From Perkinsus marinus ATCC 50983 (Eukaryota; Perkinsozoa; Perkinsida; Perkinsidae): 50,223 bases of DNA. Shown piece after piece: positions 31,389 through 42,223 of the stretch. The stretch is taken from assembly GCF_000006405.1 (NCBI RefSeq), contig NW_003204003.1, positions 10,827 to 61,049 of the forward strand. The letters run 5' to 3'. Every line of letters starts with the position of its first letter. Positions within the stretch are counted from its first letter, which is position 1. A program made the position numbers and the translations under genes. Below the pieces are notes generated by a model. It was not told the DNA's origin, did not search any database, and saw nothing but the letters and a program-made list of their open reading frames with translations.

Positions 31389-33878
31389 CTAAGCTGTGAT
31401 GTTAGCGGGCTCATTTTGGGGCTCATTCTCTGAAGCATGGGACGCTTCCTCATCGATAAAGCTTTTCTCGGGGAGTTGCTTCTCCTCGTACTTAATTTGA
31501 CGCCGTCTCTGCCATCCGAGCCACCCAATGATTAGAGCTGCTATGAAGAAGATGATAGCAATAGCAATAAGACCACCCATAAGACCATCGAACATACCCG
31601 GAGCTGCTTGCATCACTTTGACAGTATCAAGCTGGAAGGGGAACGCCTCTTGGTGCTTGTTGAGCCAGAAGGCTGGTATGAGGCAGTCTTGAGTCATTTC
31701 GCCGGTCTTACCGTTGGCCGTAGGAGGGAACCTCACATTCATTTGCAGCTTTTGTTGTCCATTCACAAAGGCACCAGAGATAGGCTCAGTCCACACGTTG
31801 ATGCGGAAGTCACGGTCGCCTTCACAATCAGGATCACCACTGCAAGAGAGGATGTCCACACGGTCACCAGGGTAGTAGTTCTGGGATCTCGAGGAGGATC
31901 CATTGACGATGTCGAAGTGAGGGAGAGAGGCATACACCGGGACCATAATAGAAGCTGGGTCAGGCGAGGCGAAGTAACCGAGGTTAAAGCTGAGATAAGG
32001 CGAATCACAGTCAATACCCTGGGCATCATCAGGGTTGGCACCATCGCAATTTTCGTTGCGAAAGTCAATGTCAGCGAGTGTCCATTTGTCAACCTTGGCA
32101 CCATCCCAATCGGCGTCAGTCTCGATGTTCTTCAGCGTTGCCGCTGAGAAGATTTGCCCCACGAACAACCTGGCCGAGGCGTCCTTCTTATGATACTCCT
32201 CCGTCCCCTTGCCGTTCAGCGTACCAGGGAAGAACTTAGCGTCCCAACCATCAGCGTAGTTAGGGGTGCACACATCGTCAGCTGTACACGTACCATCCTT
32301 CTTGAAGGAGTCCTGAGCCATACAGTCACGGTCGAAGGCACAATTCTGAGTCTGGCCATTATACATCTTGTAGTAGTTGAGGCCCTTCCAACCAGGTATC
32401 TTACTACTACGATATTGCTCAGTAGGAGCACCATCAACGACAGGTTTGGCAACGCCCATCGACACTTCCTGACCGCTGAACTTATCCTTGAAAGCCTCAT
32501 TATTCCACCCCAGAAGCTGAGCCACTGTCATTCGTATGAACCTTGGATAGTACTCGTAGTCTGCATCATAGACAGCGCTGCTTGGGTCAGCGTAAGGGAA
32601 GAGAGTGTACCGCATAGCGTCATAGTTAGATAGCCCATACGAGCCGGCATAGTTTAATTGGGAATGCCACGCCTCGATCTCAGATGGTTTCAGAGTCATC
32701 TCCAACATCTTCATTGCGACAACAGCACCGGTAGTATCCGTGAAATTAGTCTTCATCATGAAGTTGAATATTTTATTTCTTGAAGTTTCCGAGAAGGTCC
32801 CGAGGATCTTCTTCTCGAGGTCCACATCGGCCTGGCTATCAGGGTTAAACTTACAGCTATGATCAGCGTCCTGTTTTGCAACACAACCAAAGGCATATGC
32901 GAAGTAGTCGATCGCCATACTAGCCGGTGGGAGCATACTAGAAACGTCAATACCCTTGGCCAGAGGAGCTAGCTTGGCACCTACAGCCTGCATATTTATC
33001 TCACCATCATCCAGCATACGGGTCAGGCCAGCATCAAAATACTGAGACTCAATCGCAGCCTCTATACTGCCGAACTTAGTTGTAATAAGATTAGATATCA
33101 CAGCTGGGGCCAATTTCATCATACCCATAACCGTGTTAGCCAACTGTTGGTAGGTACCACAAGTGCCAAGCATCTGTAGCATGTCCATAGTGTTCACAGT
33201 TTGGCCCATCTCAGTGACGGTACTCAGAAGAGCGAGGTTGGGGACGACCACCTTCTCCTGCAAAAGATTGGTCTCATCCTTATCGGCAAAGACGAAAGTG
33301 TTGGTCTCATTCCAGTGGGCAATACCCTCCTTATTCCACTTACCGACATCAACCGAGGCCTCGATACGCTCTTGAGTCTGAGCAGCGTGAATAGGGCGTA
33401 GCTCCTGCACAATGGGCTTGGCCCCATCCTTGAGGACCTCGGCAGGGTTAGTAACGTTGAAGGCATAGAAGTCATAGGGCATCCCCTTGAGGCACATGTC
33501 CGGCTTCGAACAGCCGTCTTTGGAAGCATCACACCAACCAGATGAGGCCGCAGTTGCAGCATTAGATGGTGTTTTCGACGATAAACACTCATCTCTGGCC
33601 TCAGTCGAGTTCATGAGCCAGGCCTGATAGGCCAGTCCAGGGCAAGTAGCATCACCCACGAACATATTAGAGCAGTCAGTTGTCTGATAGGTATTATCTA
33701 TAAAGCGCATACCATCAACACCGCTGGTGTACTGACCCTCATAGGTGGTCTTGACCAAGATAGCAAAGACGATGGCGACAATGCAGATGGCAGCGGACAC
33801 AGCAGTGAGGATCCAGTAGATCCAAGGGTTGCACTTTATAGGACAGTGCCCATTGCAGTTATACCAACGTGGCTTCAT
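31389..33878 (-). CDS. CD36/LIMP-2-like (class B scavenger receptor) membrane protein
   Basis: Intronless. The frame is open from 33935, but the first ATG is at 33878, giving 829 aa starting MKPRWYNCNGHC; a TTGTCAG acceptor-like site lies about 30 nt before it. Topology fits the CD36 family: a transmembrane segment near residues 19-43 (WIYWILTAVSAAICIVAIVF...), a very large lumenal or extracellular domain, a second segment near 765-789 (LMGGLIAIAIIFFIAALII), and a 40-residue cytosolic tail. Family motifs include PYDFYAFNVTNPAEVLKDGAKP near the start of the ectodomain and LQMNVRFPPTANG near its end. CD36-type proteins bind or channel lipids across plasma or lysosomal membranes. At 829 aa it is far longer than animal CD36 or LIMP-2 (about 470-520), with an extra cysteine-rich insert (CAFDRDCMAQ, CTADDVC). 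The ligand is unknown. Confidence 0.8.
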   Translation of the reverse strand: MKPRWYNCNGHCPIKCNPWIYWILTAVSAAICIVAIVFAILVKTTYEGQYTSGVDGMRFIDNTYQTTDCSNMFVGDATCPGLAYQAWLMNSTEARDECLSSKTPSNAATAASSGWCDASKDGCSKPDMCLKGMPYDFYAFNVTNPAEVLKDGAKPIVQELRPIHAAQTQERIEASVDVGKWNKEGIAHWNETNTFVFADKDETNLLQEKVVVPNLALLSTVTEMGQTVNTMDMLQMLGTCGTYQQLANTVMGMMKLAPAVISNLITTKFGSIEAAIESQYFDAGLTRMLDDGEINMQAVGAKLAPLAKGIDVSSMLPPASMAIDYFAYAFGCVAKQDADHSCKFNPDSQADVDLEKKILGTFSETSRNKIFNFMMKTNFTDTTGAVVAMKMLEMTLKPSEIEAWHSQLNYAGSYGLSNYDAMRYTLFPYADPSSAVYDADYEYYPRFIRMTVAQLLGWNNEAFKDKFSGQEVSMGVAKPVVDGAPTEQYRSSKIPGWKGLNYYKMYNGQTQNCAFDRDCMAQDSFKKDGTCTADDVCTPNYADGWDAKFFPGTLNGKGTEEYHKKDASARLFVGQIFSAATLKNIETDADWDGAKVDKWTLADIDFRNENCDGANPDDAQGIDCDSPYLSFNLGYFASPDPASIMVPVYASLPHFDIVNGSSSRSQNYYPGDRVDILSCSGDPDCEGDRDFRINVWTEPISGAFVNGQQKLQMNVRFPPTANGKTGEMTQDCLIPAFWLNKHQEAFPFQLDTVKVMQAAPGMFDGLMGGLIAIAIIFFIAALIIGWLGWQRRRQIKYEEKQLPEKSFIDEEASHASENEPQNEPANITA

Positions 33879-34619
33879 ATTGGGAATACTCCCACTAGCA
33901 CTAGAGGAACTGACAAGATAACACTGCAGTTTCACTGAGTAACACCCACAGATTTGAGGAACATAATCTCACCGCAACGTTACCCAATACCACGACAGTG
34001 TAGCTACGACGGCCTAGTCCTCGAGATCTACACAGACCGGCATTTTGCAAATGCGAGCCCCGGGATCGAACCCGCGACCATATAGAACATCCTGTAATAG
34101 CTGACACAATCGATGACTAACTCCACTGGACTATGTCCCGGTTTATCACGAATGGCTAGAGAGAAAGTAGCAGTATAGACACGCAGACATCAAGATCGGG
34201 TAAAATCACATCGAGTTCTCTACGGCGGGTGGAGTAAACGTGAACGTTAACCTTTTTTATAATACCACTTGTACGTTGTAGTAACTGGAGAGTAGGGTGA
34301 ACAACAGTCAATAAGAGGATGACAAAGCCCGGTACTGAGCCACTATGGACGCGGGCCATACCACGAGAAGGAGGACCAATCCCACCAGTTCCAGAAGAGA
34401 ATTTTATTTTCTGTTACGCCATTGTGATCGATTTCATGCCTACCGAAGCCATTTCATCCCTCTCGAACCTGGTGGGATGTTCATAAGGTCAGTGACATTG
34501 GCGTTTGGGAGATGCTCAGTCAGACGTATCTGGAGGATAGAACTGGATTTGGGAGTAGCTGTATTACATGGGTTAACAGTTATTCTACTTTCCTCCTCCT
34601 TCCTTCCTCCCAACGTATA
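33879..34619. other. Divergent spacer between the CD36-like gene and eRF1
   Basis: Head-to-head upstream region of two genes, so it should hold both promoters, but no known element is recognisable. On the minus strand, TAGTCCAGTGGA (about 34130) and GGTTCGATCCC (34065-34075) resemble tRNA A and B boxes, yet acceptor and T stems do not pair, so no tRNA is called. Gene-free otherwise. Confidence 0.4.
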
Positions 34620-34768
34620 ATGAGCTCTGCCGAGGATTCCAATGAAGCCGCTATTGAGCAATGGAAGATCCGGAGGTTGATCAAGAGTTTGGAGGCAGCC
34701 CGGGGGAACGGTACTATTACTACTACTACTACTACCACTATTACTACTACTATTACTACTGCTACTGA

Positions 34769-34800
<32 letters not shown>

Positions 34801-36634
34801 TTATTATTATCGCTATCACTATCACTCGAACACTAGCTGTTGGACAGGTACTTCGATGATCTCATTGATCATCCCTCCCAAAACGCAGGTTGCTCAAATG
34901 GCAAAGATGCTGGCAGAAGAGTATTACCATTTTCCTCGGCAGCCTCGTAATGTCCAACAGGTACGGTACCGCGTCCAACATCAAGTCCCGGGTTAACAGA
35001 TTGTCTGTTCTTTCGGCGATTACATCCACTCAACAGCGACTCAAATTGTAAGTTGCCATCATCACCACGTAGTAGCCACCACGATAGGCCTCTCCTAGGT
35101 ACAATAGGACGCCTCCTAAAGGTTTGGTTCTCTACTGCGGTACTGTCCTCACTGATGATGGCAAGGAGAAGCAAGTTACCATCGATTTCGAGCCTTTCAA
35201 GCCGATCAACACCAAGCTGTAGGTTGCCCTCGATTGGCCCCTGATGCTTAGATACCACGCCTCAGGTATTTGTGTGATAATAAGTTCCATACAGAAGATC
35301 TGAACCAACTGTTGGAGTCTGATGACAAGTTTGGATTCCTCATTATGGATGGTAATGGAAGTCTCTATGGTACAGTACAGGTAATAGGGATGGACACCAA
35401 TGGGGTTGAAAAGTACTGCATGCAGGGATCGAACCGGGAGGTACTTTACAAGTTCTCGGTGGACCTTCCTAAGAAGCATGGAAGAGGTGGTCAGTCCTCC
35501 ATGCGTTTCGCTCGACTAAGGCTCGAGAAGCGACATAACTATCTTACCAAGGTAATCTATATATTTCCCTCCTACCCATAGTGTAGCTCCTCCTTCCCAT
35601 AGGTTGCTGAGCTGTTAACTCAACACTTCATCACCAACGATAGACCCAACATTGCCGGCCTGGTACGCCAGTTGAAGGCTTGGTCCGAATGAGTGCGTGT
35701 CGCAGGTCTTGGCAGGATCTGCCGAGTTCAAGAACGACTTGGCCAATTCGCAGTTTTTCGACCCCCGTTTGGCCGCCATCCTCATTAAAGTGGTGGATGT
35801 GAGGTAATATTCCCATGAGGGTGGTATGATGTCGTCATTGTGAACGCTTGCCCAACAGCTATGGTGGAGAGAACGGCTTCAACCAAGCGATTGAGCTCGC
35901 CTCTGACACCTTGAAGAACGTCAAATTCATCCAGGAGAAGAAGCTCATCACCAAGTACGGCGGCAGACCACGCGAAAATGCCGAAATTGGTACCGACTTA
36001 GGTACTTCGAGGAGGTTGCTCAGGACACGGGAAAGGTCTGTTTTGGTATTGATGACACTCTCAAGGTGGGAGGGGCGCATTGTCGGGATGCCTTTGTGAA
36101 TACGTCTTTGATGACAGTGCTTGGACATGGGCGCTGTTGAGACCCTCATCGTATTCGAGAACCTCGCCATCAATCGTTATCATATTCGAAACCCCCATAC
36201 CGACACTGAAGATGTCCTCTACCTCACACCTGAACAGTAAGTCACTTCGTCTGGCACTAGAAGTATGTGAGCCGCTTCCAGGGAAGTACAAGAGAGTTAT
36301 TTCCGCGATTCCGATACTGGGGTGGAGCTCATTGTCATCGAGAAGATGCCCATCACTGAGTGGTTGGTCAACAACTACAAGAACTTCGGAGTAATGCCAT
36401 ACCACACTTCTGTCCAATCATGGACCTTGGTTAGGCCAAATTGGAGTTTGTGACCGACAAGAGTGAGGAGGGCGCACAGTTCGTCCGGGGATTCGGGGGC
36501 ATTGGTGGTCTCTTGCGGTGAGTGATGGTCCCACTGGAATTTAGAAGATGTTGATTTTGATTGGGATCAGTTACTCTGTTCAACTGGAAGACCTCGAAGA
36601 GTGGGAGGGTGACTCTGATGATGACTTCATGTAA
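34620..36634 (+). CDS. eRF1: Eukaryotic peptide chain release factor eRF1, multi-exon
   Basis: Starts at ATG 34620 and ends at 36634. First exons 34620-34710, 34848-34920 and 34961-35047 are in phase; more follow to the end, with introns mostly about 40-50 nt. Conservation is very high: [20 protein letters not shown], the stop-codon-reading TASNIKS motif and YLCDNKF, the peptidyl-tRNA hydrolysis motif [46 protein letters not shown], and the C-terminal [21 protein letters not shown] then an acidic DSDDDFM. eRF1 recognises all three stop codons in the ribosomal A site and triggers peptide release with eRF3. Intact NIKS and YxCxxxF agree with the standard code used here. Intron 1 (34711-34847) is largely a degenerate ACT triplet repeat. 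Confidence 0.95.
34714..34812 (+). repeat. ACT trinucleotide repeat in eRF1 intron 1
   Basis: A run of mostly ACT triplets with scattered ATT, GCT and GAT variants, ending in TTATTATTATT. It makes up most of the 137-nt first intron. Related ACT/AGT runs occur at 48874-48968 (coding poly-serine) and about 45288-45303. Confidence 0.85.
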
Positions 36635-37118
36635 ATAGTGTCGTAATCAGCGTCACCATTTGCGGTATAACGAGCTGTTGATGACTGGTCCATTGGCGTT
36701 GTTGCAGTCAGCGACCTCTCCCTGGTGAGGATGACGATGAAGCCTAAGTACTGTGTATTACTTGTCTTGGTTGTAAATTTGTGGGAGAGAATATTGATGG
36801 CTTCTAGTACTAACACGAGTTTGTTCTTGTGTGATTAAGGGGAGTAGGCCACCGCCACAATGGGTGATATGTAACCATTAACCTTCAGTCAGTATGCAGC
36901 AAGGGTTCTTTCGAGGTGAGAGTCTTCTTTCGATACAGTGATGTCGTTACTTGTTGAACTAGAACATCGTCCAAGAAGGAATCTTGCTCTCTTGCATTTC
37001 CTCAACGCCATTAAAATGCGGTCGTTGTTGACAGTAGTTCGAGGACGTTGTTGTTGTTGACGATGATCATTATTATTATTGTCATCACTATCATCCATAG
37101 CTGGCTATTTTCTGTCCC
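36635..37118. other. Spacer between eRF1 and the first KH gene
   Basis: Contains triplet-rich low-complexity DNA (ATT, GTT runs near 37040-37090). No gene or recognisable RNA. Confidence 0.4.
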
Positions 37119-38921
37119 ATGGAGCCACAACAACAGCAACAACAGTCTTCTCTCGAGGGTAGTTACCCTAGAGGGGAAAAACGGTCTGCGGGTGGTGATG
37201 GCACTTATTGGGGAGAAACTAAAGAAGGGCGGCAGGGCGATGAGTCCTCCTCCCGACCGGCTAAGATGAGTAACTGGGATACTGCACCTTCTGGCAATAC
37301 CAATACCACAACTGGAGGAGATGATGATGGCAAGTACGAACAGGGAAGGGAAAAGCTCTGACTATTGTGAAACGCTATAGGCCTTGATTCCCTTCTGAGT
37401 AGCGCGAATGATACCATAAGGACTATAATAAACTTTCTCATCAATACTACTACATCCTTCAGATTCCATAAGGATGTCCCTTTACCTCATTGGGCGGCTG
37501 GTAAGGTTATAGGAAAGCAGGGTGATACCATAAAACGGATACAACGTCAAACTCATTGTGAAATCAAGGTGCTTAACAACAACCCCACTCTTATTCTCTC
37601 TCTATCATCTCTCCTTCTTAGTCTGATAACGGTGAACGCGACACTGAGGGAAACAGGAGCCTCCACCTCGTCGGCGATACACAGGCAACTCTCAATGTAA
37701 TAACGCTCGAACATCATCTCATCTCTATTGTTACGTACATGGGCAGGCGTGTGCAGCAGCCATTGAAGAGATCATATTCACGTGCCGCAAGCCTATCGTT
37801 GGTCCAGGGGACTCGAAAAAGGAAGTAGTCATATCGAATGACATAGCAGCTAAGGTCCTCAACTCCTTCTCTCGCCTTTGAAAATGAGGCTGAAATCAGG
37901 TCATTGGTTACAGAGGATGCGTGATTGACGAGATCAAACGACGGTCACATACTCGTATCGAGGTGGTCCCTACAGAGGATGGTGGACCTGGGGAGGAGAG
38001 GACAGTCGTGCTAGTTGGGCCTGAGGAAAACTGCGAGGAAGGGGTAGGGTGTTGTTGATATACCGGAGGTATCTGGTTCGAATCTAGGAAGTGTCGTTTT
38101 TATAGGCACGTATAGTACGCGAAATCGTGAGCGGTGAGCTCGACGTGTCACCGATCATTGATGACTTCAAACGGGAACATCAACTGGATGAATATGATCC
38201 TTCTGGAGGGAAGGGTGGCAAGGGCTACCACGGCAAGGGTGGCAAGGGCTCCGACTGGCGTGGTGGCAGTAAAGGCGGTTGGGGACATGACAGTGCTCGC
38301 TACACTAGTGGTGACTGGTCTGGCAGTGGTAAAGGGGGTTGGGGTAAGGGTGGTGACTATGGGGGAAAGGGTGGCTTCGGTAAGGGAGGAGATGATCCCT
38401 CGAACTACTACGGTGGTGGGGGTAAAGGGTATGCACCTAATCCCGCGCCCTATGGCGGCAAGGGCGGTGCTTACCGGAGTGATCCTTATGGAACCTCACG
38501 TTATGGTGGTAAGGGCTATGAGTATGGCAGTAAGGGAGGCTCATCAGACTCGTATGGAGGTAGTGCGGGTCGATTTGAGAGGGCAGCCCCCAGTGGTGGT
38601 GACTACTACGGTAAAGGCAGTTATGGTGGTGGTAAAGGGGGTAGTGCTCCTGGCTATGCTTACAGTAAAGGCGGCAAAGGAGGATTCGCTACCAGTGGTG
38701 AAGGAGGGTATGGGGGTAGTTGGGGTGGCAAGGGTAAAGGTAAAGGAGGAGGCTGGTCTACTGGTGGTGGAGGAGGAGGAGGTTGGGACTCTAGTCCTGA
38801 GGACTCCCCCATCCCTCACAGTGGCGGCGGCGGTCCTTCACCGTACAGTAGCAGACCGTGGGGTGGCGACCCCTCCTCCTCTTGGGGAGGTAAAGGGAGG
38901 AAAGGCGGGTACGGTTACTGA
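37119..38921 (+). CDS. KH-domain RNA-binding protein with GGKG-rich tail
   Basis: Starts at ATG 37119 (MEPQQQQQQSSLEGSY) and ends at 38921; several exons. KH1 spans FHKDVPLPHWAAGKVIGKQGDTIKRI (GxxG loop GKQG) and continues across an intron to LHLVGDTQATLN. KH2 reads VVISNDIAAK, then after a 48-nt intron VIGYRGCVIDEIKRR (GYRG loop), RIEVVPTEDGG and TVVLVGPEENCEEG. An intron at about 38047-38108 leads to ARIVREIVSGELDV, the last KH helix, then about 250 residues of GGKG/KGG repeats with scattered Tyr, Ser and Trp, ending GGKGRKGGYGY. Such proteins bind single-stranded RNA or DNA through the KH folds; the Lys/Gly-rich tail probably adds weak RNA binding or phase separation. It resembles hnRNP K/PCBP types but is not a clear orthologue. 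A paralogue follows directly. Confidence 0.8.
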
Positions 38922-39134
38922 ACGGCAACGTATTGGTGATTGAACGAATGTCGTAGACGTCTTAAAGCGAACAAACCCCGAATTGGTGTTGCTCTTGTTA
39001 CACCTTATTTTCCTTCTCGTGGAGTCTGGTTGAGTTAGGAGGGGTAAGCTGAACTGAGAGGACATGGTCATAGCAGTTCGGGATCTCCCGATTCTCTACT
39101 GCTGCCCTTTGGACCACGTACTGGCCGCATCGAA

Positions 39135-40646
39135 ATGACCTCGTCATATAATCAGTCCCCACAGCAACGGCAGATGATGTCTATGGCGGCAACAATGACG
39201 TCCGTAGGAGAGGCCAGTAACGATGCCCCTCATCCTAGGGGTGGTTGGGCCAGTAGCAATGCCGAGTTCACAAGGGAGATGAAGATTCCTCAGAGGGCAG
39301 TTGGTAAAGCAATTGGTCGAGGAGGGGAGACTATAAAGAGATTAAAGGAGGAGTTCAGCACGTTTGTCCAAGTACAGCTCCTATTGGGGTATGCTTTGGT
39401 GCCACCCCGTGGCTCTTTAGGTTGATCAGACTACTTCCGAGCAGGGTTTCAGCACTTTCAAGCTCAGTACCGCTACCGCTGAATCGGTTGAAGTAAGGAG
39501 GCTCTCACCCGAATTGCCTTTGTTGTTCACTCCACTTCACAGGCCGCAGTTGCCCATTTAAAGGGAGTCGTCCTATCCTGTGAACCGTGTGAGTGTATAT
39601 ACGTAGATGATGTTGAGGGTGCAGTTGAAGTACCTGCTGATAAGGTTGGGACCGTCATCGGGCCACAGGGGTGAGTAGTAGGACCCTCAGCTCCTCCCTG
39701 TCATTGTCGTGTCTGCAGCTGCGTATTGGATGAAATTCGCCGTCGTAGCGGTTGTAGGGTGCAACTCCAACCAGTCGACGTAGAAGATGGAACAAGTCCC
39801 CGTTCGGCGAAGATTGTTGGCACGGCTGATGCGGTACTATCGTCTATGGTCGTCGGCATCCTTCATCGTCGGCTCCTCATCCATCAGGTTCGTGTTTGTG
39901 CAGACCTCCTCAATGACGTTATTAACGGTACTTTCGACGTTGGCTCGGTGATCAATCGCCAGAAGGCCCATAACCAACGTTTTAAGGCTGGTGCTCTGGG
40001 CGGTGGTAAAGGCAAAGGGAAAGGAAAAGGTGGTGGTGGTGGCTATTGGAACCCTAATAGCTCACCGCGGGCTGCTGCCGCCGCGGCGGCATCTGGTAGA
40101 GGTGGTGGCTTGAGTGGTGGTAACATGGGCCAGCAGAGTCTCAACTATACTACAAGTATGGGCTTTGTCCCTCCTCAAGTTATGTATACATCTCAACAGA
40201 TGTATGCAGCTGATCAAGGTATGATATCACCACACATGTCAGCGGCTAACCCTGGTGGGCCCATTCCTCCTTATCTCATGTATGCCGCCTATCAGCAACA
40301 ACAACAGCAACACTCTCCCACTGGCGGTCCAGGTTTATCGGCTACTGAAATTGCCATGCAGATGCAGCAACAACAGCAGCAGCCAAGATCGGCATCACAG
40401 CCAGCTACTGGTCCTGGCAACAATCAATACATCCAACAACAGCAGCCGTTGAATATGCCTGTGTCGCCCCAGGGTATTATAACACCTCAGCAAGTCATGG
40501 CTGTTCACCAGATGCTACGTCGTGAATATGAGCAGCAGCAACAGCAACAACAACAGAATCGAGCGACCCCCGAGGCGGCTGATACGTCAACTCCCGCTGT
40601 GGACCCTAATAGTAGTGGGGGAGGAGGCCAGGAAGAGCCGTTATAA
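39135..40646 (+). CDS. KH-domain RNA-binding protein with Gly/Lys and Gln-rich tail
   Basis: Starts at ATG 39135 and ends at 40646. KH1: EFTREMKIPQRAVGKAIGRG and GETIKRLKEE (GRGG loop). KH2: VEVPADKVGTVIGPQG, then an intron at about 39671-39718, then CVLDEIRRRSGCRVQLQPVD and SAKIVGTADAV. A helix (VCADLLNDVINGTFDVGSVI) precedes GGGKGKGKGKGGGGG and a long Gln, Met, Pro, Tyr-rich tail with several QQQQ runs. The same two-KH order and Gly-Lys stretch as the upstream gene mark the pair as a tandem duplication; the tails then diverged, this one to a prion-like Gln-rich composition. Likely an mRNA-binding regulator; target unknown. Confidence 0.8.
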
Positions 40647-41012
40647 AGACCCCTACAGTGAAGATTACGGTTATCAGCATCGGCAGTATGTCTGGTGGTG
40701 ATCTACAGGGTCTTATTTGTATCATTTGGTCGTTGTAGTAGTAGTGGTAGCGGCCCTTGGCGGACTATGTACGAGGTTCGGAGTTCAAGTTTACTCATTA
40801 ATCATAGCGATGTTGTCATAAGCTGTGAAAGCAGCCCAATTAGCAGCAATCTTAAGAGTGAGCTAATCCGTTATAGTCATTGAAGCTTGGAGTCGAGTGT
40901 TTGTATATTCATGTTGCGTTGTCACTATGGGGGATCGAACAACTTACAACACAACATGTAATGGATTGTGGGAAATCGTCACAGTATCACACACCAACCA
41001 GAGCAATACGGC
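40647..41012. other. Convergent spacer
   Basis: Lies between the ends of the second KH gene (+) and the kinase-like gene (-). No gene, repeat or structured RNA recognised. Confidence 0.4.
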
Positions 41013-42074
41013 TCACTCTTCACGGAAAGCGTACACGCCGTTGGACTCGATCAATTGGAATGCCCCCTCAGGCGGCTCGTTCATACCGTGAGCAACCGCG
41101 TTGCCATACAGGTCGAAAATGTTCACAGTGACAGCGTTGATACTTTTCTCCCTCACCAGGGCTTCAAAAGGCGGCGCGGCTAACTGACCGGTCGATAACA
41201 CTGCAACTACTCCTTCGAGGAACGGCTTGAGACTTCTGCCCAGAGCAATGAGTCTATTGAGCACTAAAGTGTATAGCTGTGAGGCACCCGATAATGTGAG
41301 AGAGAATGTGAAGTAGTCATAATATGCTCTGAACTCTACCGCGTTCTCAGAGAAGTTGGGGAAATCCTCCTTGCAGTTGATGATGATATTCTGTGATGCT
41401 GTAACGGGGATGACGAGACAGTCCGGCGAGACCAAATCGAAGTCTATCAGCTTCAACGAGCCATCTCGAGGATCTTTCATAATATTGTCCAACTTAAGAT
41501 CGTTATGAAAGGTCAATATAGAAAGCTTAGTGACCACTTCAAACAGCTGGTCCTCATCTATCTCCGAGAGGCTTTCGACAGGGACTAGTCTCTCCTGTAC
41601 GAGGCACATACTGTGATCTCGACCGCCCATATGCTGACGACACCAACCATAGCCGTACACACGTCCGGTAACTCCGAGGTCGGCAGCCCTCATCATCATC
41701 TCGGGGAACCGCAACTGCAGTCGTTCAGTCTCTCTCGATGACATCCTTCGCAAAGCCACAGAGTCGTCAGCCACCACTTGGCAGTAACTCCCCTGCCCTA
41801 TCCGCTCCACTTGAGGGTTAATGTCCATACCGGCTCTGAAAGTGGCGATCTTCTCCAAGTCAAAGGCTGTGATGAGGAGATCTCTCAGCTCCCCTGATCC
41901 TCTAGGGAGGGGCGTGAACCAATCAAGTGCCTCGAATGACAACCACACTCCACGAACAAGTCCTTTATTTGTCCGCAGGACCGCCGGCAGGGTATACTCG
42001 TCCTTAAGACTGTGAATGCATGGGGGTGCGGAAGGAGCACTCTTCTTCTTGCGTTGCTTGAAATATGACAACAC
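41013..42074 (-). CDS. Divergent protein-kinase-like protein
   Basis: Open frame of 353 codons from 42074, beginning at a GTG; no in-frame ATG precedes the kinase region, so the real start may be upstream through a splice or downstream. The kinase hints are ERIGQGSYCQVV (glycine-rich loop), VALRRM (a position where the ATP-binding Lys would lie is Arg here), HNDLKLDNIM (catalytic loop, HND replacing HRD but keeping Asp, Lys and Asn) and LKLIDFDLVSPD (DFD replacing DFG). A C-terminal region of about 120 residues (ASQNIIINCKEDF..., YTLVLNRLIALGRSLKPFL) is helical and unrecognised. It may be an active atypical kinase or a pseudokinase. It lacks introns within this frame. Confidence 0.65.
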   Translation of the reverse strand: MLSYFKQRKKKSAPSAPPCIHSLKDEYTLPAVLRTNKGLVRGVWLSFEALDWFTPLPRGSGELRDLLITAFDLEKIATFRAGMDINPQVERIGQGSYCQVVADDSVALRRMSSRETERLQLRFPEMMMRAADLGVTGRVYGYGWCRQHMGGRDHSMCLVQERLVPVESLSEIDEDQLFEVVTKLSILTFHNDLKLDNIMKDPRDGSLKLIDFDLVSPDCLVIPVTASQNIIINCKEDFPNFSENAVEFRAYYDYFTFSLTLSGASQLYTLVLNRLIALGRSLKPFLEGVVAVLSTGQLAAPPFEALVREKSINAVTVNIFDLYGNAVAHGMNEPPEGAFQLIESNGVYAFREE

Positions 42075-42223
42075 TTTGAAATGTAACTCGAGAAAATCAT
42101 AAGTAACACACCCAACTAGCTATCAACCCAACAGCAACAACAAGCAAGTCGGAGAACTCCCACTAGAGGTATGCAAATGTTGATGTTAATAATGTTACGA
42201 GTATAGCAATAATAACACAATCA

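Noticed and set aside
34060-34140. Possible tRNA gene on the minus strand (A-box-like TAGTCCAGTGG and B-box GGTTCGATCC)
   Set aside because: T stem pairs poorly, the T loop is a base short, and no 7-bp acceptor stem can be formed. At most a tRNA relic.
38134-38943. 269-codon open frame overlapping the GGKG tail
   Set aside because: Shadow frame created by the repetitive Gly/Lys codons; the KH gene reads into the other frame in phase.
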